Assembly (NCBI GenBank): GCA_951217055.1
Contig: OX578276.1
Span: 17,653,430-17,717,429, forward strand
Length of the DNA: 64,000 bases
Direction of reading: 5' to 3'
DNA from: Gerris lacustris
Lineage: Eukaryota > Arthropoda > Insecta > Hemiptera > Gerridae
Of the stretch, positions 1-13,700 are shown piece after piece (position 1 is the stretch's first letter; each line of letters begins with the position of its first letter). The translations under genes and the position numbers were made by a program. Under the pieces are notes generated by a model. That model was not told where the DNA came from and did not search any database. It was given only the letters and a program-made list of their open reading frames with translations.

Positions 1-245
1 TGATACCCCTCAAGGTGTCGAAAAAAAATAAAAAAATGTTAACCCTTAAGTTTTTTTACCCTAATATTTAAAAAAAAAAGTATTATGTCGCTAAATTTTT
101 AAAATATGTGGGTAGGTACAAGACACATACATGCCAAATTTCAAAGTGATCAGATGATAGGTGTAGCCGTGAGAGCAGGCGATAGGACGGACGGACAGAC
201 ACACGCAGGAAAATATAAGGGTCCTTGGTTTTGCCTACGGACCCT
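1..245 (-). repeat. Terminal part of the GGGTCCGTAGGC repeat family
   Basis: Reads as the reverse complement of 12949-13190: it ends GCCTACGGACCCT at 245 and contains the same CCGTCC/TGTCTGTC-type run and the phrase for 'catgccaaatttcaaagtgatc'. It is cut by the start of the window. Confidence 0.7.
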
Positions 246-619
246 AAAAATGGATGATCCGACTTGTTCGGTACAGAAAACCTAAAATTACTGAACTATT
301 AGGCCGGAAGGAAATCAATCATGATTTTCGGAAATGATGTTTTGAGCAGATTACAATATATGCTGTTTTCTTGTATTGCTCCGACAACACCCTGAGATAT
401 TGCGACACTTTTATGTGAATATTATTACCGGTGATATGTTGATGTTTAAATTGATAATAAGGCCTTATTGACCTAGGAAATCCCCGCCGAGAATTGGTTG
501 TGACCTACTGCAATAATGAAACTCCAAGAAAAATTACGGCGTGACCCAATGTTATCGTTAAGATGTGCTTCACCGAAACTACGGATCCCGACCCGTTGCC
601 TGCAAAAATACGGAAGGCT

Positions 620-789
620 CAGTGGCGTAACTATGGGCCCGCATTGCGGAAGGGCCCCTAAATCAACAACAAGGGGGCCCCCAGTTCTAAACGCAAGAGG
701 TTTTATTTTTTATTTGCTCATCAATTTTATTTGGCGAGGGGCCCCCAAGTAGTTCTTACGGGGGGGCCAATGCCCTAGCTACGCCACTG
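620..789. mobile_element. hAT-type MITE, 170 bp, with exact 8-bp target duplication
   Basis: Inverted ends CAGTGGCGTAACTA and CTAGCTACGCCACTG are flanked by the direct repeat GGAAGGCT at 612-619 and 790-797. The ends and the 8-bp duplication fit the hAT superfamily. The interior has several GGGGCCCC blocks and no coding capacity. Confidence 0.9.
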
Positions 790-1446
790 GGAAGGCTGGA
801 TCTGGTTTTCTACTTCCGAAACGGTTGGTAGGCATCACGGATAAGTCAGCACCTGTGATAAGATACAACCGGTTGTCCCATCAGTGATGCAAGAGCTGTA
901 CGCATGAGAATGTGATGTGCCCTTTTTTTCACCACCGCGGGTGACTGGCACAAAATTAATTTTTTGTTTATCTAATAAGCACATTTGTGTGCCTTATTTC
1001 CAAATTTTTCGTCATCAGAAAAAACCGAAGGAATGGATTATCTCAAAACTACTAGGCTGAACTTGTGGCTGTATCCTTCAGAGGGTGCGTTATTTAATTC
1101 CCAATTCATTAATACCACTCAAAATATTTTAGGAAAATAAGAATAATTGAGAAACTAGCATTTAATTTTAATTGTTTAATTTGAAGTTTAAATATTTATT
1201 ACTATAAACTTTAAATAACACAGAAAAAGACAACACACAAATTTAACAAATCCACATACAACAACAACAAATACACAACATAACAAATCCATGTGACATT
1301 TTTTACAAATTCTAAAAATGACAATAATACGGTCCTAAAAATTAATTTGTAGATTACTTTTAATGTATTATTATAATACAAGAGGAGAGGAAGTAGAATA
1401 ATAATGTATTACGTCGCCAAGGATCAAACTCAAGATGCCTCCGTGA

Positions 1447-1465
1447 TTTATTTTTATTTATTTAA
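1447..1465 (-). terminator. Candidate polyadenylation signal of the secreted-glycoprotein gene
   Basis: On the minus strand, AATAAATAAAAATAAA lies about 500 nt past the TAG at 1965 and is the first AATAAA cluster downstream. The site is AT-rich, so evidence is weak. Confidence 0.3.
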
Positions 1466-1513
1466 GTAATAGGGTTGTTAAAACCTAGGTGGGAACCATC
1501 AAGGACATGCGCA

Positions 1514-1586
1514 GGTCGTCACAGGCATGCGCAATGAATAAAAAAAGCTGTTAGCTTTTATCTATTGCGCATGCCCGTGACGACTT
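1514..1586. repeat. Imperfect hairpin with TGCGCATGCC arms
   Basis: GTCGTCACAGGCATGCGCAAT on the left is mirrored by ATTGCGCATGCCCGTGACGAC on the right, around an A/T-rich loop. It is probably a small fold-back element; no target duplication is clear. Confidence 0.6.
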
Positions 1587-1964
1587 CACGCGTGGTTTAA
1601 CGTTTGGTCAGAACAAAAGTAATACATCAGTACCATTTGGCCACTATAAGTATCGTAAAGCATTATAGCCTAAATGCTAGGATCTGGAGTTCAATTCCTG
1701 GCGGCGAGATTATGATTATTTGTCTTTCTCTCAATAAGAAACAAAAATAAATAGAAGATAAAAAAAACTCTTTAAATAAGATACATTTTTATATGAAATT
1801 CGAGAAAATTCTTAACATATTTCACATGAAAAGTTGGCATTTTAAATCAAAGCAACAAGTATGTTAGTTTAAATTACTCAATGAACAAATTGGAGCATTT
1901 TAAATGTCACGGAAAATTAACTTTCAGTTACAGAGAAGTCAATATGAAAAGAGTTAACCGTGAC

Positions 1965-4900
1965 CTATCCTCCGAGAAGTGAGCCAATTGTAAGGTCACC
2001 CAATTTATCATCTGTAAATTCACCACTAGACAGAGTTTCGTCTGAAAAAAAAAAAACCAATAAGTATTTACTTAAAAAAACAAATTATAGAGTTTGGTGG
2101 ACATAGAATAAATGAGAATGAAACCGAAATTTAACATTTCTGAGATGTTGTAAACTCTTAAATTGTTTACATTTACGTTTTTTCATTCGACCACCCGACT
2201 CATTAATCAAGAAGGCTGTGGTTTTTTATACGACCACCTGACTCATTAATCAAGAAGGCTGTGGTTTTTTATACGACCACCTGACTCATTAATCAAGAAG
2301 GCTGTGGTTTTTCATATGAGCACCTGACTCATTAATCAAAAAGGCTGTGGTTTTTCATATGAGCACCTGACTCATTAATCAAAAAGGCTGTGGTTTTTCA
2401 TACGACCACCAGACTCATTAATCAAGAAGGCTGTAGTTTTTTGTGCGACCTCCAGACTCATTAATCAAGAAGGCTATGATTTCTAGGAAGAAAGCAAAGA
2501 AACCTCGATAAACAATCGTTAAAACTGAAGCCTGTTATGAAAACCCTGCATTTGTTAATTCGTACTATTTCAAACATTTTAATTTTATTAATTAGTTAAA
2601 ATTAACACAAGTTTAGAAATGTCAAGCATGCATCATATTGAGCTGTTTCACTTTATATTTTTGGATGAATACCTTTATTAGGGATTTTTATTAAAACCTG
2701 ATTTTCTTCCGAAACGATAATCAAGGCCAGTAAGATTTATGGGTTCAACCCTACGTTTTTGGTTAGCCAGAAGGCATTACTCTATTCTCAATAAAAGTTA
2801 GAAGTTAGACTAGAATTAGTTAATTGATAAGAAATATGCATAAGTTAGTTTCCCCAATGAGTACTTTACAAATTTACAGTTACTCTTACCTTGTTAAAGT
2901 GCCATACTTGTTCCCATATGCGGCAGGAAAGAATGAAAATTTCTATAAACTCTTAAAAATTTTGGAATATTTTCAAATCCAAGGATTTGAACTCAACTCA
3001 ACGACTGTGTTTCGTACCTTCGTGTTCCTCCAGGCAGTTCCAACCTACGCATGAATTGTTTACCGTACGGCCCAAACGAAAATCAGTCAATACCAAGTAC
3101 AAGTTATGGTATTGGTAGTTATGTCAATAGCCACGCATGTCAACAGGAAGGTTCCTATAAGTTTGGTTTTCTGGGATGTTTTCAATACTGTGAGATAAAT
3201 TAGCACAAACCTGTTGCAACTGATAAAGATTAACAGTACAAGGTAATCGCATGCGTCTAAAACCTGTCCTTAACTATTCCCGAACGATCCGTTTGGTGAT
3301 GGAAATGTAATTACAAATAGGGAGGGGGAGGGGGGTCAAGCAAACCTTTAATCACAATGTAGTAAATGTAAAAATTTAATATCTATTTAGGTATATACTT
3401 ACTCTTCCATAATTCAAAGTCTTCAACTTGTTCTTTAGCAGAGGTTTTAGTCTCAACATCTGAAATATAAACAAACAATTCTTTAATAAGCAGTAACTCA
3501 ACAGGTTGTACAAATAAACAGCACTATATAAGCGAGTGCGGCTTACAGATCACATACAAATTGAAGATCCCTGTTTATTTTACTCGAATCAATTCAATGC
3601 TTCTGGTAGGGTCTTCACGTTCTTGTTCATGATCAACATTTAGCCTCAATCAACTTTTTATTATTGCCAACAAAGCTTATAGTTCATACAGGGCGATAAT
3701 CGCCGAATGTAGACAAAGACGCTGACAAAATCGTCGTTAGATACACAGTGGCGTAGCTAGACCATTGGGGGCCCTCCCGCAAGAAATTTTTGGGGGCCCC
3801 TCGCCAAAGAAAATCGATGTGCAAAAAAAAAAAAAAAAACCTCTTGCATTCAGGATTGGGGGCCCCCTCGAGGTTGGTACAATACTAGTTATTTCTGGAT
3901 TTGGGGGCCCCCTGGCACTGGGGGCCCCCCCCCCCACAATGCGGGCCCGCGCGGGCCCATAGTTACGCCACTGACTAATAGGCATATATTTTTTTGCCTC
4001 GTCTTCGTAGAAGATAAACTCTGTATACAACTTATTCCTTTTTTGTAATGGTTAAATAAATGTATCCTCCTTGCGATGGTGCCCTACCACTACCACTTAA
4101 ATGGTTGTTAATGGAGTGAAAATCAATTAATAATATTTTAACCCAAAACATAAAATATTAAATAGGTACAATATATTAATAAAATCTAAGACACTGCATA
4201 ACTGGATCGCCAATAAAATTTAAATTCCTATATTTTATGTTTAAATCTTAAGCCAAGAAGTAATAAAAAAAGCTGATAATATAGTCGGAAAAGAACTGTT
4301 TTAAGACGTCCTGAGAATGATCATTTTAAATTTATATTAATTCGCCCTATAGGGGCCCAATAGGGGCCCAAATAGGGGCTCCGTCATTGGTAGGCGAACA
4401 ATTTCAAACCAATTAAAATGTTGAATGTGGCCCCCTAAGGTTCAAGAGATATTACTATATGTATGCTCTAATGGGGGCCCATCGACTTAAGTACTATAGG
4501 TATTAAAGTGCAAAATAGGGCCCCTTACTCAATGGTAAATAAGTATGATTCCAAGTTAAATATTATTATCCTCTAAAGGGGCCCCATCGACATAGGTACA
4601 AAAGGAATTAAAATGCTAAATGGTGCCCCATGACTCAATGGGGCCCCATCGACATGATTACAAGAGGAATTAATATGCTGAATGGGGCCCCCTGACTCAA
4701 TGGTATATAACTATGATTCCTAGTTAGATTTTATTATGCTCTCATGGGGCCCCCATCGACATAGGTACAAGAGGTATTAAAATGCTAAAAGGTGCCCCCG
4801 CCCCCTGTCTCAATGGGGCCCCATTGACATGATTACAAGAGGTATTAAAATGCTGAATGGGGCCCCCTGACTTATTGGTATATAAGTATGATTCCAAGTT

Positions 4901-7721
4901 AGCTTTTATTATGCTCTAATGGGGCCCCATCGACATTGGTACAAAGATAGTTATTTCTTGATGTTTTTTCTTTTTTTTGGATTTGGGGGCCCCCTGACAC
5001 CGGGGGCCCCCCCGCAATGCGGTCCCGTGCGGGCCCATAGTTACGCCACTGTAGATACACCTAATTTATCTAAATATATATATATCCAGCGATGTTAATC
5101 TCCAACTGTCCAGAGTCCAGAATTGCAGACGCAACACCAGTGATCTGGAAAGATTTTCCAGGACCCGCAATCGGTAGACGTGTAAAACGGGAATTTGTGC
5201 TGGGTCGCGGAATAGGAAGATCGAATTGAATGATAATAAATCTATGAATGTAAAAGTGGAAGAATTCGATGAACCAAATCAGGATTTGACGTTCTCAAAA
5301 CTGGCTTGGATAAGAATTTTGATAGCAGAAATGAAAAAGTTTAATTTATTTTGGATTCTGGTTGCGCACATCTTTTGGAAAAAGGAAAAGAAGAAGGAAA
5401 ACTGAAAGAAATTGTCAATCTGAGACGATCGATGACAAAGTAGCAAATTATGACTGTTTATCATCTAGTAAATCAAGAAAATTGAAAGTTCGGTGGAGTG
5501 AAGAATGGATTGAACAATCGATAATTGCACTTTATCGATCCAGGTTTACATCATAATTAGCTACTTTTAGAAAATTAGTAAATAATCAAAATAGAGAAGT
5601 AAAATTTACAGAAAATTCTGCTGAAATAAAGGACAAGAAAGTATATTACGTGTTTAATTGCTTGCTTAAAGAAAATTTATATTATATTTGTTTTATTGAC
5701 AGAACTGAGTCAGTGGCGTCAGCAAAGACAAATGACCTATGGCATTTAAATAGAAAAGGACTTAAAAATAGATCTGAATCTGCAAATAGAATTAAGATGT
5801 TTGGCAACACTGAATTGAGATAGATGCACACAGTGGCATACATAGGAGGGGGAGGGACAAGAGGCCAAAAATTAATATAACTTGGGCCCACAATACATTT
5901 AAAAAGAAACAAACCTAGTCGTAACAGATGCATTCGCATTTTCGGTTTATATTTCTTATAAAATTAAATATATTGAATTTGAGTACGTAAACTAGATTGG
6001 CCAGGGTCGGCCCGGATTTTAGAAAAGGAATTAACTTAGGGTTTAAATACACTAAAACAGCGCAATTGCCGGTTGGGCCCGGATTTTTGTCGATACAACT
6101 AAAAACAAAACATTATACCGGTCTGATTCCCGATCACAACAAGAAATTTAAAACCAACAAGATTTTATAAAATGTTTACTGTCTCTAGATAATTTTTTAT
6201 AAGTGTGAAAATTTGTTGGGGGTTATCTCATATGATATTGATTTTATTCTAATTGAAATTAGAGTGTAAAAAGGAGGGGGGGGGGATTACAATAATTTGC
6301 TAAATGATCTGCTTTTTGATTATTACTAACCGATGATGATAATGTCATATTATATCGTTTTATCCTGTTTATTTTAAAAAAAATGTAGTGAAATGTTTAG
6401 TCTAGATTCTAGATTCTAGATAATGCTTAACATAAGAATTTGAATGCTAGTTTATAAATAAATCCTATTAATAAAAGAAACTCACAACACATTCTATTGT
6501 AAAGCACGGGTAAACATCTTGTGGATTAATTATTAAGTATGCTAAACCCGCATATACTCATTTAACATTCCCCCCTCCAAAAAAAACAAAAAAATCTGTG
6601 TACGCTACTGGATGCACGTGGTAATAATGTAATGGCGGATTGTTTCTGATAATAAGTGGAGACGAGAGTGGCAGTTAAAAAATTAATTTGAGACAATATG
6701 CAGTTGCGGATTGAATTAAATTGTGTATTATTCAAGTTGTCATCCAATAATAAACTAACTAACTCTGTGGCGAGGCAGTCTAGAGTTCTATAGAGTTTAG
6801 AGTTTAGCAGTCTTTACCCCACTCCCTCCTCAATTAACTTGACCCATTTATCAATTAGCTTGATATTTAAAAATGGGGAAGCAAAATAGAAAGATATACT
6901 TCCCCGCCGGGACTTGAACCCAAACGCAAGGGGGGGGGGGGGGGTCCGGGGGTCCTCACCCGGAAAAATTTTTTTAAATTTAATTACCAAAATATGAGTT
7001 TTAAAGATTTCTGAGGGCAACTTTGTCCTTAGAGGAAAAGATGTTTGGTGGGGACAAATTTTGATTTTAAACTAAGATAGGCTAAAGAAAACAAACAAAT
7101 AATTGAGTAGTTTTGTAGCAGGTATCATTAAAAAACCTTCTTTTACACTTTGTAAAATACATTATATAAAATAAAACATAATATAAATTGTTTGCTAAAA
7201 TAGAGAGATTAAGAAAAAACAAATCAAAATGATTAAGTTACGCATCTTTTTTTTATACAAAAGTTGCATTACTAGGAAAAAATATTAATATCAATATGCC
7301 AATATGATTTGTCTGTCAGTTTCTCACCTATAAATCAACATCGACCATATTGAATAAGATAAAAATCTAAGTACATAACTAAATGAAACACTAAAGTTCA
7401 AACTTCCATACTTATGACACATTTGGAATAATTTTATGTTCTTCACAATTAGTGATGAACTTAGCATCTGGGCCCCTTTGAACAAATAACGGTGGGGGGT
7501 CCGGGGGTCCTCCCCCGGAAATATTTTTTTTAAATTTAAGAGCAAAAAGATGAGTTTTAAGAATTTCTGAGGGCAAGTTTGTCCTAAAAAAAGATGTTTG
7601 GTGGGGACGAATTTCAAATTCATATGTACTGCTGGTTAAGTTTGTATTTGTGTCTGTTTAATTTCCATTGCGTGAATCAACTTTGCCTCCCAAACTTAGC
7701 TAGATCATTAGGGGCCGTCGC

Positions 7722-7753
<32 letters not shown>

Positions 7754-10700
7754 AGAAAAAAAACAAAAAAAACATTTGCGTTCAGAACTGAATGGTGTCC
7801 CCTTACAATAGTATAGAAGTATAATTCCAAGTTAGATTTTATTATGCTCTCAAGGGGCCTCTACCGACATTGGTACAAAGATAGTAGTTTCATGTTTTTT
7901 TTTTAGATTTGGGGGCGCCTTGGCTCCGGGGCCCACCCGCAATTCGGGCCTATTATAGTTATGCCACTTATCACAATATCCATCTTGCCTTTTTAGTTGT
8001 TAAAAATCCAGAGCCGCCTCTGGAAGCCCGGGGCTCAAGGGGGCCGAGCCTGTCCCTCCCAAACTTAGCTAGGGCATAGGGGCCCCACACCAAAAAAAAT
8101 TGATGAGAAAAGAAAAGAAAAAAACATTTGCATTCAGAACTGAATGGGGTCCCCTTTACAATAGTATAAGTATAGAAGTATAATTTTAAGTTAAATTTTA
8201 TTATGCTCTAAAGGGGCCCCTACCGACGTTGGTACAAATATAGTAATTGTATGTTTTATTTGGATTTGGGGGCCCCTTGGTACCGGGGTCCGCCCGCGAT
8301 TCGGGCCCATAGTTATGCCACTAATTACAATATCCATCTTGCCTTTTTAGTTGTTAAAAATCCAGAGCCGCCTCTGGAAGCCCGGGGCTCAAGGGGGCCG
8401 AGCCTGTCCCTCCCAAACTTAGCTAGGGCATAGGGGCCCCACGCCAAAAAAAATTGATGAGAAAAGAAAAGAAAAAAACATTTGCATTCAGAACTGAATG
8501 GGGTCCCCTTTACAATAGTATAAGTATAGAAGTATAATTTTAAGTTAAATTTTATTATGCTCTAAAGGGGCCCCTACCGACGTTGGTACAAATATAGTAA
8601 TTGTATGTTTTATTTGGATTTGGGGGCCCCTTGGTACCGGGGTCCGCCCGCGATTCGGGCCCATAGTTATGCCACTAATTACAATATCCATCTTGCCTTT
8701 TTTGATTGTAAAAAAACAGAGCCGTCCCCCGGAGGCCCGGGCCCCCTAGAGACCTAATGAAAATAATCGTAAAAATAAAAAATAAAAAGATTTCGAGGAA
8801 TTTATTGATTCATTACCAACAGATCCTGCCCCGTAGTGGTTTGCCAAGAAGTAAACTGTTTTATTATTCAGCTCATCAGGTAAGATGCCCCACATCCTCA
8901 CTGGTTTCCTCAATATCGTCTCTCCATCCGATGAGTTGGCGCTGAAAATAAACACAACAGGTTAAGGTTATAATAGCAGTAAAATTAAACAAGTAATTAA
9001 GAACCATTATAAATATCTGCAGTGTGTTCCACGTTAGATTGACTTTTTTTCAAGTAAAATTCATATTTAAAATTCAATATTTATTAGAAAAGGTGATCTG
9101 TAATCATGAACTCTCATGATTCCCTCCAGTGTTACCCTAGATTCCATAAATAAACCTAAGTAAATAAGGTTGGTGTTAAACACCCAATTTCATTTATTAA
9201 CTTTTGTTAAATATCTAAAATGTCATCGTCGCAATGTAACCTCCACAACGGTTGTCATGGTGATTCATCAGTAAAACAAACAGGTTAAAAGTGAAATCAT
9301 AATTTCTAATTATAGATTAACTAATGCATAACATGTATATACATCAGTTGGCAATACTGTTCAATATAATATGACACAGCTACCAGCTGATTCTCCCATC
9401 TAATTTTAGTATTGAATATCAAATATAATTAGAATCTTAAATTCAATAATAACGTCATTAAAATTATCTAGATAAATGTTAACATTATATTTAAATATTT
9501 TTATTTATATTTTATTATTTTTTTTCTTTAAAATAAATATAAAAATATTTATTCTTTGTTTAATAAAATAATTTAAAATTAAAATCTTCTTTAATTATTT
9601 TTTCTCCATTCTGTGGATAAAATCTTTTATGTACTTCGGGAGTAAAGATCAATTGTATGCCCAAACGATAAATTAAATTTCTTAGCTCCACTTCGGGAGT
9701 TAACATTAGATTTGTTCCAACCACCAGTTTCGAATGAGTCCGAGATCGACGTAATGCGCAAGCTCGGTCATTGCATCAGTTGGCAATTGATTGGTGATTT
9801 CGTTTTGTTGTTTCAACACTCCTGAAGTTGAACCAAAGTGTTCGATGTGGTAGGTTTTAGTACTGTTATCAGAACAACTTGTTGAGTTGATCGTTTACTT
9901 CTACCTCTACTCTTAGCTGTGCGGAACCTGTGATTTTGCGTTCCTGTGCTATCAAAAATACTTGAATTTAAAATATTAAAGATATGGATGAGTTAATAGT
10001 CGATGAAGATAAGCACCAGTCGCTTAAATTAGGGCCTGATTTAGGCCTATGCGGCCGCCCAGGGGCTCGCGCAACAAGGGGACCACACCACAAAGATTTT
10101 ATTTTAGAATGCTAATTAACTTTGGTAAGCTCGAAACCAAAACAATGAAGCGGAAGGTTACGTTTCTGTTCATGCAAGTTCAAAAACCCAATCCAAACTA
10201 CTAGTCCCTACCACCTATCGCTGACTGCTCTGACTGGTCCGAAACCAATCTGTGATTCAATCAGAGCCTGGTTGGAACAACCGACTAACAGTCAGAGTTT
10301 GAGTTTGGGATTTATTGGAACGCCCTGTTTCTAATGCGCATGCGTCAGAGTTAAACTAGTTGGAAGTGTGGTTGGAACAAACCTATTATGGTTCCTTTGG
10401 AACCAACTTATCAGTCAGGGTACAATCACTTAATTTACTCTCTTGGTGCTGAAATATTAAATTAAATGTTTTAATTCCCGAAAATAAGCAATAAGAGTTG
10501 GTTTATTGTTACATCAAATATTTCTCACTGACTAAAAGACAGTATTACACAGGACACTTCCAATATCATCCCTTCCACACGTTTATAATCCTTTTAGATA
10601 AAAATATATATAGAATAGAAATTTGTGCAATACTTTCTCTAAACTATTTATGTCTCTTATATTTTCTGAAAACAGTAGAGGTGTATGTGAGAGTTGTTTT

Positions 10701-13700
10701 CTAATTATGTGTAAATATTAATTATTAATAACCTGGGGAGGTGCTAAACATTTGATAAGCTAATCATTTGATCTGTAAGTATTTCATTTTATTTTCAAAA
10801 AAATAAAATCAAATGTAATATTTAGACTTTTTTCAGGATGCTTAAAATTAGCTGATTGGATAAAACCCTTTCACTGAAGTTTTTCAACCATTCAATAAAA
10901 GGAAGGATAACAATCGATATTCAATGTTTTACTGCAATTAGTTCCGTAAATATCGTCATGAAAATTTTTGCACCATATAAGTTGCCGCCACCTTGAATCA
11001 AGATGACGGATCGTAAAAAAGAGAGAGGGTTCGTTCTTGAGAGAACCTATCTACAAAATGTCGGTACTTCTTTAGATTGTTACTCCCCTATGTTTTTTAG
11101 AATATAAATTACTATAACAATTAAGATAAATGTATGTTGGGATGTTTAGTCCAATTTACTTTGGGACAAAGAAATATCACACTTCTGTTTATAGAAGAAC
11201 ATTCTGTACACCATATTTAAATTGTTACTCCCCTGTTTTCTTTATAAGGGGAGTAACAATCTAAAGAAGTGCCAAAATTTCTTGGTCGTTGGTCGAGTGG
11301 TTCCAGAGATATCGTAATGAAATTATCTGTCGGTTATAGATAATTGAGTATTATGCGGGGTTTGTACAATTAAAGAAGATGGGATTTCGTCCTTGAACAT
11401 TCTCCAGCGCTTCTAGGTGGAACAGCTGATATTGCCCTAATTGTTCTTTGGAATCTATTCTTGGTATCTCGCAGACACAAGTCTAAACTCGTGTATATTA
11501 TGGTAGCTAACATATATCCTATTTCTCAATGTGATCACCAATTAAAAATGTATATCTAAACTAGAAAACAGCTGCTTAAAACCGGTTACAAAATTTTATT
11601 TGGACGGTATAGGTCCGTCTATATAGCATTTAGCGCAAGTCATGTTGATTTCTTATTTTACACGAATTATCAATATGGTGTACTTATAAATAAATTGTCC
11701 AAGAATGTTCGCTCAGCGAACACAAAAGGTTCGTAGGCAATTTAACAAATAGGACGAGTTCGTTAACCATCATATTCGGCTCAGCCCAATGCAAGATAGC
11801 GGCCATTTATAAAGTTTGTTTCAGATGTAACTTTTGAACCATTTATTTTAAAGACGTGAAACAAACACCTTCGTTTGCAATATTATTGTCCAAACACGAT
11901 GGAACTACTCCGAAGTGTCAAGCCCAATACGTTACTAAGATAATACACTTTTAAGATTTTGGGAGGAAATCCTTTTTTCTCACAAAATATGCAACTTATT
12001 AAAAAATCTTAAAAAGCATTTTCAGTTTTTTTATCAAGAATAACTATGATTTTTTTTTTTTAAATGTTTTGTTGATATGTTCAAAAAATATGGTGGAGGG
12101 ACTCGAAAAATGAAATTCTCAAAGACGCGTAGCGCAAAGATAAATTGGTACAAAAACGAGCCAAATATATATTTGTTGTGAGTCATACTCTTTAATTTAA
12201 CACCCTTCATGATATATTTCCGTTAAAATAAATATCAACCCCTCAACTTGAACCCTTAGTTTTTAAGGGAATTCTTTTTTGGGGCCTCCCTATTTAACAT
12301 AACAGCATAACATAACTACATAACATAACAGCATAACATAACAGCAAAGTTGTGTTGAATACTATCGGATATCAGATTATTAACGACACACAGACAAGCA
12401 GACAGAAAAACACAGGAAATCATTAACTCTTATGGTTTACTGCGAAATTGAATTAGGGTCTGTAAAACCAGGGAACCCTCAGTTCTGCCTACAAAAGAAA
12501 ATCAATTTTTGTCTGTTTAAGCTGAGCCTTAATTGAGAACGGCTTGAATGATTTTCATTGGCATTTAAATCGCTACCAATTAACAACTTATGCTATATTA
12601 GATACCGATTTACGTTTCCAAAATGGTTACTTTCACAGGTGGCGGATTTTTTTTTTCTTTTAGTAATAATATGTTGCAAATGAAAGTTCTTGATGCGTAG
12701 ATTAAGAATATTAGAATATTTATTTATAGTTTTTAATATTTACATATACACACATTAAATATTATGTTGATAATGAAATTGAATTCATACTTGATTTACA
12801 ATGATTACGCATCATAACTCATAACCATAACACTTTATGCTTCCAAAATGGCAATTTTCCAAGATGGTGTTGTTTTTTTTTTATATAAATAATGAATTTG
12901 GCATTAAAGCGGTTTAAAAGAGTATAATTATGAATGTACTTTATTGTTAGGGTCCGTAGGCAAAACCAAGGACCCTTATATTTTCCTGCGTGTGTCTGTC
13001 CGTCCTCTCGCGTGCTCTCACGGCTACACCTTTCGTCCGATCACTTTGAAATTTGGCATGTATGTATCTTGTGCCTACCCACATATTTTAAAAATATAAC
13101 GAATTAAAAAAAATATTTTTCAAAAACTTAAGGGTTAAATTTTTTCTTTTTTTTTTTTTTTTTTTTTTTTGACACCGTGCGGGGTATCATATGAAAGGGT
13201 ACGTCGAGCTGATTACAAAAATATATAATTCTTTGGATATAACTTTGATAGGGCGAGCGTAGGCAAGTTTGAAGTGGGTGTGAAACGTGTTTTGAGAATA
13301 TCAGGCCCTTAGAATAGTTCAAAGTAAGCTTTTTAGCATTTTAAAAAACACCGTTTATACACTTTACAGTTAAACACTATATAGTGTGGCCTACGGACCC
13401 TCGCTGTGTGCTGACTAGCACACACTTGACCTGTTTATTTTTAATATTTCATTATGCTCAATGAAATTTAATATTTCTTGGTTTAAATTCAATGGTAATT
13501 TATCATGTTGGCATAATATAATAACCTTCAAACTTCCTGTCTCAGGGTCTTTTATTATTATAAATATGACTTATTAATAAAAACTTGTTAATATGTGACA
13601 TCCAATTATTATACATTCTTTTTAAAATAGCCAATGAATGTGGCACATAATTTCCTCATGTCCTATCGGGTAATTTAATTTTGTTTTGCTTTTACTACTT

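Noticed and set aside
1655..1712. Possible tRNA gene or SINE (word GGAGTTCAATTCC)
   Set aside because: Only a B-box-like word is present. No A box, acceptor stem or proper anticodon arm can be drawn.
2187..2487. CRISPR-like array
   Set aside because: Units are contiguous 43-bp tandem repeats without unique spacers, in a eukaryotic intron.
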